NCBI GenBank assembly: GCA_021154065.1
Contig: JAJKJG010000194.1
Span: 1-11,679, forward strand
DNA length: 11,679 nucleotides
DNA from: Methylobacterium sp.
GTDB taxonomy: Bacteria > Pseudomonadota > Alphaproteobacteria > Rhizobiales > Beijerinckiaceae
Reading direction: 5' to 3'
Shown: one piece after another, positions 7,622-11,679 of the stretch
Numbering within the stretch: position 1 is the stretch's first letter
Layout: each line of letters starts with the position of its first letter
Made by a program: the position numbers and the translations under genes
Notes under the pieces: generated by a model
Database searches by the model: none
What the model saw: the letters and a program-made list of their open reading frames with translations, nothing else
What the model was told of the DNA's origin: nothing

Positions 7622-9403
7622 ATGGACGCCACCACCCCGGTCGACATCCCGGCGCGGAGCCCGCGCCGGCGGCGCATGCGGCGCCTGCGCCTCCTCACCC
7701 GCGTCCGGGCGATGTGGCGCCTGCTCGTGCAGCGCGCCTCCTCGAGTCTCACGCGCCGCATCGTGGTGCTCAACCTCGCCGGCCTCGTCGCCCTCCTCGT
7801 CGGCTTCCTCTACCTCAACCAGTTCCGCCAGGGCCTGATCGAGGCCCGCGTCCAGAGCCTCCTGACGCAGAGCGAAATCATCGCCGGCGCCATCGCCGCC
7901 TCGGCCACGGTCGATTCCGACACCATCAACATCGACCCCGACCGGCTGCTGCAGATGCAGGCCGGCGAGAGCTCGCCCCTCGGCGAGGAGGCGCTGTCGC
8001 CGCTCGAGTTCTCGCTCAACCCCGAGCGCGTCGCGCCGCTGCTGCGCCGCCTCGTCAGCCCGACCCGCACGCGGGCGCTGATCTACGACCGCGAGGGCGG
8101 CCTGCTGCTCGATTCGCGCAACCTCTACTCGCGCGGCGACGTCCTGCGCTTCGACCTGCCGCCGCTGCGCAAGAAGGACGAGAGCTTCGTCGAGCGCACC
8201 TGGTACAAGATCCGCGGCCTGTTCCAGAAGGATCGCCCGCCGCTCGAGGAGATCGGCCCGAGCGACGGCAAGACGCTGCCCGAGGTGCGCCAGGCGCTCG
8301 GCGGCGCGCGCGCCACCGTCGTGCGCCAGAACGCCCGCGGCGAGACCATCGTCTCGGTGGCGGTTCCGGTGCAGCGCTTCCGCTCGGTGCGCGGCGCGCT
8401 CTTGCTCTCGACGCAGGGCGGCGACATCGACAAGATCATCGCCTCCGAGCGCTTCGCCCTGCTGCAGGTCTTCCTCGTCGCGGCGCTCGTCATGATCGTG
8501 CTGTCGATGCTGCTCGCCGGCGCCATCGCCGGGCCGGTGCGGCGCCTCGCCGAGGCCGCCGAGCGGGTCCGCCGCGGCATCAAGGCGCGCGAGCAGATCC
8601 CGGATTTCACCGCCCGCTCGGACGAGATCGGGCATCTCTCCGGCGCCTTGCGCGAGATGACCCGCGCCCTCTACAGCCGCATCGACGCGATCGAGCGCTT
8701 CGCCGCCGACGTCGCCCACGAGCTCAAGAACCCGCTGACCTCGCTGCGCAGCGCCGTCGAGACGCTGCCGCTCGCCCGCAGCGACGAATCGCGCGGCCGC
8801 CTGCTCGCCATCGTCCAGCACGACGTCCGCCGCCTCGACCGGCTGATCAGCGACATTTCCGACGCCTCCCGCCTCGACGCCGAGCTTGCCCGCGCCGACG
8901 CCGAGCCGGTCGACATGGCGCGGCTCCTCGACGCCGTGGTGACGATCGCGAACGAGCGCCGGCGCGAGCACGATCCGCGCATCGCCCTCAAGGTCGAGCC
9001 GCATCCGATGGCCAAGGACGCGTTCTTCGTCTTCGGCCACGACAGCCGGCTGGCGCAGGTGTTCAGCAACCTCGTCGACAACGCCCGCTCGTTCTCGCCC
9101 GCCGACGGCACCGTGCGGGTTTCGCTCCGGCGCGGCCCCGGCGCGATCGAGGTCGTCGTCGACGACGACGGGCCGGGCATCCCCCCGCACGCGCTCGAGC
9201 GCGTCTTCGAGCGCTTCTACACCGATCGGCCGGACCAGGGCTTCGGCCAGAACTCGGGGCTCGGCCTGTCGATCTCGCGCCAGATCGTCGAGGCGCACCG
9301 GGGGCACATCAAGGCCGAGAACCGGCTCGGGCCGCCGGGCTCCGACGGCGAGCCGCGGCGGCTCGGAGCCCGTTTCAGCGTCCGCCTGCCGCCGCTCGGC
9401 TAA
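7622..9403 (+). CDS. chvG: Sensor histidine kinase ChvG (ExoS)
   Basis: A 593-residue inner-membrane kinase that phosphorylates ChvI. It has an arginine-rich cytoplasmic N-terminus (1-46), a first membrane helix at about 47-65, a large periplasmic sensor region (about 66-277), a second helix (about 280-304), a HAMP linker (GPVRRLAEAAERVRRG onward) and the kinase core: H-box FAADVAHELKNPLTSLRS with H366, N-box FSNLVDNA with N487, G1 box VDDDGPGIP (514-520) and G2 box GLGLSIS (546-552). Length and layout fit rhizobial ChvG/ExoS. In those bacteria its periplasmic domain is held off by ExoR; no exoR gene is in this window. The TAA stop at 9401-9403 is immediately followed by a palindromic repeat, then hprK. 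Confidence 0.95.
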   Translation: MDATTPVDIPARSPRRRRMRRLRLLTRVRAMWRLLVQRASSSLTRRIVVLNLAGLVALLVGFLYLNQFRQGLIEARVQSLLTQSEIIAGAIAASATVDSDTINIDPDRLLQMQAGESSPLGEEALSPLEFSLNPERVAPLLRRLVSPTRTRALIYDREGGLLLDSRNLYSRGDVLRFDLPPLRKKDESFVERTWYKIRGLFQKDRPPLEEIGPSDGKTLPEVRQALGGARATVVRQNARGETIVSVAVPVQRFRSVRGALLLSTQGGDIDKIIASERFALLQVFLVAALVMIVLSMLLAGAIAGPVRRLAEAAERVRRGIKAREQIPDFTARSDEIGHLSGALREMTRALYSRIDAIERFAADVAHELKNPLTSLRSAVETLPLARSDESRGRLLAIVQHDVRRLDRLISDISDASRLDAELARADAEPVDMARLLDAVVTIANERRREHDPRIALKVEPHPMAKDAFFVFGHDSRLAQVFSNLVDNARSFSPADGTVRVSLRRGPGAIEVVVDDDGPGIPPHALERVFERFYTDRPDQGFGQNSGLGLSISRQIVEAHRGHIKAENRLGPPGSDGEPRRLGARFSVRLPPLG

Positions 9404-9404
9404 A

Positions 9405-9504
9405 GCATGATCCCGAAAAGCGGCTACCGGTTTTCGGGACAAAGATCATGCCCAACAAGGAGGTAGAGCGGGATGACGACCAGACGAGAAGTCATCGCGC
9501 CCTA
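9405..9504. repeat. Composite two-hairpin intergenic repeat between chvG and hprK
   Basis: Hairpin A: GCATGAT plus CCCGAAAA (9405-9419) pairs with TTTTCGGG (9431-9438) and ATCATGC (9445-9451); a small CGG-CTA-CCG stem-loop closes the tip and a six-base bulge lies on the right arm. Hairpin B: 9464-9477 pairs with 9491-9504 at 12 of 14 positions around a 13-base loop. The 12-base linker between them ends in AAGGAGG. I recognise GCATGATCCCGAAAA...TTTTCGG...GATCATGC followed by an AGCG-GATGA / TCATCGCG palindrome as a dispersed element seen in many Rhizobiales genomes, from memory. The element begins right at the chvG stop and ends eight bases before the hprK ATG. Confidence 0.8.
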
Positions 9505-9512
9505 GAAGCCGG

Positions 9513-9962
9513 ATGCGGATCCACGCCACCTGCGTCGTGATCGGCGAGGCCGGGATCCTGATCCGCGGTGCCTCGGGCAGCGGCAAGTCGAGCCTCGCCG
9601 GCGCGCTTATCGCCGGCGCCGCGCTCGCCGGCCGCTTCGGCCGGCTCGTCGGCGACGACCGGGTCGAGGTCGCGGCCCTGAACGGGCGTCTCGTCGCCCG
9701 CCCGGTCAAGCCGATCGAGGGGCGCCTCGAGGTCCGGGGCGTCGGCATCGTCGGCCTGGCGCACGAGCCGGCCGCGGTCGTGCGGCTCGTCGTCGACTGT
9801 GCCGAAGGGGCGCCGGCGCGGCTGCCGGAGGCGGCGGACGCTGTCGCGATCGTCGCCGGGATCGCTCTTCCGCGGCTGGTCTCGCTCGCCGATGAGGGAA
9901 TCGCAGAGCGGGTGCAGTGGCGCCTGAACGGGCTTTGCGACGCCGGAATGACACACCTATGA
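9513..9962 (+). CDS. hprK: Short HPr kinase/phosphorylase (HprK)
   Basis: A 149-residue cytosolic protein of the short alphaproteobacterial HprK type, which has only the catalytic C-terminal domain. Visible: P-loop GASGSGKSSLAGALI (19-33), a GDD motif (47-49) at the expected metal/catalytic position, and RLEVRGVGIV (71-80), the HprK signature region. It phosphorylates a serine of HPr, here encoded two genes downstream. The ATG at 9513 has only a weak ribosome site; an in-frame TGA at 9474-9476 and the lack of other starts between rule out an upstream start in this frame. A 10-codon frame led by a perfect Shine-Dalgarno ends seven bases before this ATG, so coupled initiation is possible. Whether this short form also dephosphorylates HPr is not shown by the sequence. 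Confidence 0.92.
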   Translation: MRIHATCVVIGEAGILIRGASGSGKSSLAGALIAGAALAGRFGRLVGDDRVEVAALNGRLVARPVKPIEGRLEVRGVGIVGLAHEPAAVVRLVVDCAEGAPARLPEAADAVAIVAGIALPRLVSLADEGIAERVQWRLNGLCDAGMTHL

Positions 9963-9980
9963 GCAATTCGTCGCATATGC

Positions 9981-10009
9981 CTTGCGCTTCGCTTCGCAGT
10001 GCACAAAAT
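9981..10009 (+). promoter_or_regulatory. Weak promoter-like site before the EIIA gene
   Basis: CTTGCG, 17 bases, CAAAAT matches the rhizobial consensus at eight of twelve positions in the 86-bp hprK-EIIA gap. It would allow EIIA and HPr to be expressed apart from chvI-chvG-hprK. A small CGCCC/GGGCG hairpin (10017-10031) follows. Confidence 0.25.
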
Positions 10010-10048
10010 AGCGGCCCGCCCCGAAAGGGCGTTGGAACCTAAGCCATC

Positions 10049-10450
10049 ATGATCGGAATGGTGCTCGTCACGCACGGGCAGCTCGCGACGGAGTTCAGGT
10101 CCGCTCTCGAGCATGTGGTCGGTCCGCAGACGCAGATCGAGACCATCACCATCGGCCCCGAGGACGACATGGAGTCCCGCCGCAAGGACATCGTCGCGGC
10201 GGTGAAGCGCGTCAACACCGGCGAGGGCGTGGTGGTGCTCACCGACATGTTCGGCGGCACGCCGTCGAACCTCGCCTTGTCGTGCATGAACGGCGGCTCG
10301 GTCGAGGTCGTCGCCGGCATCAACCTGCCGATGCTGATCAAGCTCGCGAGCGTGCGCGACGAGGAGCCCCTGGGGCAGGCGGTCCTCCACGCCCAGGAGG
10401 CCGGCCGCAAATACATCAACGTGGCGTCGCGCGTGCTCGCCGGAAAGTGA
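10049..10450 (+). CDS. PTS EIIA component, mannose family (regulatory EIIA-Man)
   Basis: A 133-residue cytosolic phosphocarrier, the usual length of a free EIIA-Man domain. The phospho-accepting histidine is H9 in VLVTHGQLA; the active-site aspartate region is LTDMFGGTPSN (D66). In this order the gene (often called manX) sits between hprK and the HPr gene and acts in a regulatory relay, not in mannose uptake; no EIIB, EIIC or EIID is present here. It likely receives phosphate from HPr and reports PEP/carbon or nitrogen state. The ATG at 10049 has only a weak ribosome site. Its TGA overlaps the GTG start of the HPr gene by four bases (GTGA), indicating translational coupling. Confidence 0.93.
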   Translation: MIGMVLVTHGQLATEFRSALEHVVGPQTQIETITIGPEDDMESRRKDIVAAVKRVNTGEGVVVLTDMFGGTPSNLALSCMNGGSVEVVAGINLPMLIKLASVRDEEPLGQAVLHAQEAGRKYINVASRVLAGK

Positions 10451-10782
10451 GCGCGTTTCTCGTCGACGGCGCCGAGGCGGAGGATTGCCCGCCGGCCTCC
10501 ATTCCGGAAGGCGCGCTCGCCCGCGAGCTCAAGATCGTCAACCGCAAGGGCCTGCACGCCCGCGCCTCGGCGAAACTGGTGCAGACCGTCGAGCGCTTCG
10601 CCTCCGACGTCACCGTAACCCGCTGCGGCGAGACCGTCGGCGGACGCTCGATCATGGGCATCCTGACGCTCGGCGCCGCGCAGGGCACGACCATCACCGT
10701 GACGGCGAAGGGCGAGGACGCCGAGGCTTGCCTCGGGGCGATCGCCGGACTCGTCGCGGGGCGGTTCGGCGAGGATGAGTGA
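10447..10782 (+). CDS. ptsH: Phosphocarrier protein HPr (PTS-Ntr/regulatory type)
   Basis: HPr family protein, 111 residues from the GTG at 10447, which overlaps the EIIA stop as GTGA. The core begins near residue 25 (ARELKIVNRKGLHARASAKLVQ), so about 20-22 residues extend beyond a typical ~88-residue HPr. H37 in GLHARAS is the site phosphorylated by Enzyme I. S68 in GGRSIMGIL matches the HprK target serine, with arginine where lysine is common before it; this agrees with the hprK gene upstream. No other ATG or GTG gives a complete core, so the GTG start is the best choice, although only a short GGA precedes it. HPr converges on the DUF4337 gene after a 58-bp gap. Confidence 0.92.
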   Translation: MSAFLVDGAEAEDCPPASIPEGALARELKIVNRKGLHARASAKLVQTVERFASDVTVTRCGETVGGRSIMGILTLGAAQGTTITVTAKGEDAEACLGAIAGLVAGRFGEDE

Positions 10783-10792
10783 CGGCAGGGAG

Positions 10793-10808
10793 CGCCCGGT
10801 TGCGGGCG
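10793..10808. other. Stem-loop in the gap between HPr and DUF4337 genes
   Basis: CGCCCG/CGGGCG with a GTTG loop, perfect over six base pairs, ten bases past the HPr stop in a convergent gap. No T-tract follows, so it is only a candidate transcription end for either gene. Confidence 0.35.
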
Positions 10809-10840
10809 ACGGCTGATCCGGACGGCAGAAAAGCGGCGGC

Positions 10841-11425
10841 TCACGCCCCCAACAGCATCGACAGCCATTCGGGCCTGATGATCCCCCATCGGAGAAACCC
10901 GGCCATCCCGAAGATGAAGCCGACGATGCCGGCGCCGGCGGCGAGGCCAAGCAGCCAGCCGATGCGCGTCAGCGCCGCAACGGCAAGGAGCGCGAGTGCC
11001 AGCGTCAGGAAGCTCTCGGAGAAATCGAACAGATCGTCGGTCTCGTTGTGGCGCTTGAAATCGGCCTCGTAGCCGTTCGCCGCATCCGACAGTTCCTTCA
11101 GCTCGCCCTTGTAGCGGTCGATCTCCTTCCGCCACCCCTCGGTCATGGCCTGGTTCTCGGGCGTGTCCTTGAGGACACCGTCGCGGATGAGCGCGTCGGC
11201 GCGCACCACCTCGAGGTCGAGCTCGAACTGCCGCATGCGCTTCGCCTGGTACTGGCTCCAGGCGTCGACGGTGAGCGCCTGGGCGCGCTGGATCGCCTGG
11301 ACGACGTTGTCGTCCTTGATCTTTGATACGGCGAGGAACGCCGAGATCAGCGCGACGATGATCGCGATGGCGTTGTTGAAGCGGTCGTTCCCGGAGGCTG
11401 GCGGCGTTTCGGCGGGGTCTGGCAT
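10841..11425 (-). CDS. DUF4337-type membrane protein
   Basis: A 194-residue predicted inner-membrane protein of unknown function that matches the DUF4337 pattern as I recall it: RFNNAIAIIVALISAFLAVSKIKDDN at the start, then a conserved WSQYQAKRMRQ segment (56-66). A first membrane helix is at about 19-35. A charged, helical and possibly coiled-coil middle (about 45-128) follows, then two hydrophobic segments at about 137-153 and 156-175. The start at 11425 precedes a short Pro/Ala-rich cytoplasmic tail; the ribosome site is weak. It is convergent with HPr and read away from the strong promoter at the right edge, so it is its own transcription unit and probably unrelated to the PTS genes. No enzymatic motif is visible. 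Confidence 0.8.
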   Translation of the reverse strand: MPDPAETPPASGNDRFNNAIAIIVALISAFLAVSKIKDDNVVQAIQRAQALTVDAWSQYQAKRMRQFELDLEVVRADALIRDGVLKDTPENQAMTEGWRKEIDRYKGELKELSDAANGYEADFKRHNETDDLFDFSESFLTLALALLAVAALTRIGWLLGLAAGAGIVGFIFGMAGFLRWGIIRPEWLSMLLGA

Positions 11426-11545
11426 CGCGGCATCGGTCCGAGGGCGCCATAACAGCAGCTGCGTCGACGCCGTCGAGCCCGCGCCGCCGGCTATCCACCG
11501 GTTTCGTCGTACGAGCCTGCAGTGGCAATATTTCTGAAATTAGTC

Positions 11546-11574
11546 CTTGACAGCCCTGGAACGATGTCCTATGT
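11546..11574 (+). promoter_or_regulatory. Strong sigma-70-type promoter at the right edge
   Basis: CTTGAC (11546-11551), 17 bases, CTATGT (11569-11574): eleven of twelve positions match the rhizobial CTTGAC-N17-CTATAT consensus, and the -35 also reads as a full TTGACA. AT-rich sequence (11527-11543) lies upstream, resembling an UP element. Transcription would start near 11580 and run off the window. Confidence 0.75.
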
Positions 11575-11576
11575 CT

Positions 11577-11679
11577 CTCCCGTCCCGTCCGCCGGGGGAC
11601 GCTCTCGCGAGGCGTCGTTAGGGTGGGACGGGAGCGGCGCCTGCGGCCGGGGTCACGCGAACCCCGGGCTCGGGAGGCC
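11577..11679 (+). ncRNA. Unidentified structured leader or RNA (cut by the window end)
   Basis: Directly after the strong promoter comes a perfect 10-bp stem (11577-11586 with 11625-11634) enclosing smaller hairpins (GTCC/GGAC at 11587-11600, or GACGC/GCGTC at 11598-11616). A 7-bp hairpin CCGGGGT/ACCCCGG with a CACGCGA loop (11647-11667) follows. I compared it from memory with SAH, SAM-II, tmRNA, SRP, RNase P and 6S RNA and recognised none. It could be the start of a stable small RNA or the leader of a downstream gene. No open frame with a ribosome site is evident before the edge. Confidence 0.4.

Noticed and set aside
7574..9442. A 622-codon minus-strand open frame opposite chvG, and a 608-codon plus-strand frame (7714-9540) overlapping it
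   Set aside because: Both overlap the full kinase coding region with its H, N and G boxes; their composition is that of shadow frames.
9513..9962. hprK as a truncated pseudogene, because it is half the length of Gram-positive HprK
   Set aside because: Short HprK of about 145-150 residues lacking the N-terminal domain is normal in alphaproteobacteria, and the P-loop and signature region are intact.
9959..10042. A 27-codon frame whose ATG overlaps the hprK stop (ATGA) and which ends six bases before the EIIA start
   Set aside because: The overlap is suggestive of coupling, but there is no recognisable protein, and a promoter-like site and small hairpin occupy the same bases. Kept only as a possibility.
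11577..11679. SAH or SAM-II riboswitch, tmRNA, SRP RNA, RNase P RNA or 6S RNA at the right edge
   Set aside because: None of the conserved core sequences I know for these families is present in the visible part, so no family name is given.

Overview
The window is GC-rich, densely packed chromosomal DNA from an alphaproteobacterium, most likely a member of the Hyphomicrobiales (Rhizobiales). The main evidence is the cluster of a ChvI/ChvG two-component system, a short HPr kinase, a PTS EIIA-Man-type protein and HPr, next to an oppositely oriented ATP-dependent PEP carboxykinase gene (pckA). Two palindromic intergenic repeats of a kind I recognise from Rhizobiales genomes, and promoter-like sites of the rhizobial CTTGAC-N17-CTATAT type, agree with this. 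No genus can be assigned from the sequence alone.

Layout. Positions 1-2773 (+) hold two membrane permeases of the ion-transporter (CitM/ArsB/SLC13) superfamily; the first is cut by the left edge. They converge on a block of three minus-strand genes: an FAD-dependent oxidoreductase related to L-2-hydroxyglutarate oxidases (2803-3897), pckA (4021-5631) and a HugZ/PNPOx-like protein with a DUF2470 tail (5831-6571). A small ribbon-helix-helix-like gene (6605-6823, +) begins 33 bp from the HugZ start. Then follows a plus-strand run: chvI (6897-7595), chvG (7622-9403), hprK (9513-9962), EIIA (10049-10450) and HPr (10447-10782). A minus-strand DUF4337 membrane protein (10841-11425) converges on HPr. 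The last ~130 bases carry the best promoter in the window and a strongly folded GC-rich sequence that runs off the edge.

How the genes fit together. ChvG (sensor kinase) and ChvI (OmpR-type regulator) form the envelope/acid-stress pathway of this order. HprK, EIIA and HPr form a regulatory phosphorelay with no sugar permease in the window; HPr keeps both the PEP-dependent histidine site and the HprK serine site. PckA is the gluconeogenic PEP-forming enzyme, so a stress sensor, a carbon/nitrogen-state relay and PEP production sit side by side. This arrangement is known in the order and is not a new system.

The less ordinary features are the composite repeat between chvG and hprK, which carries a perfect Shine-Dalgarno and a 10-codon reading frame; the orphan RHH gene with atypical codon use; the GTG start of pckA; and the unidentified structured leader or RNA at the right edge. 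Apart from short gaps described below, there is no stretch of more than 300 bases without a gene.
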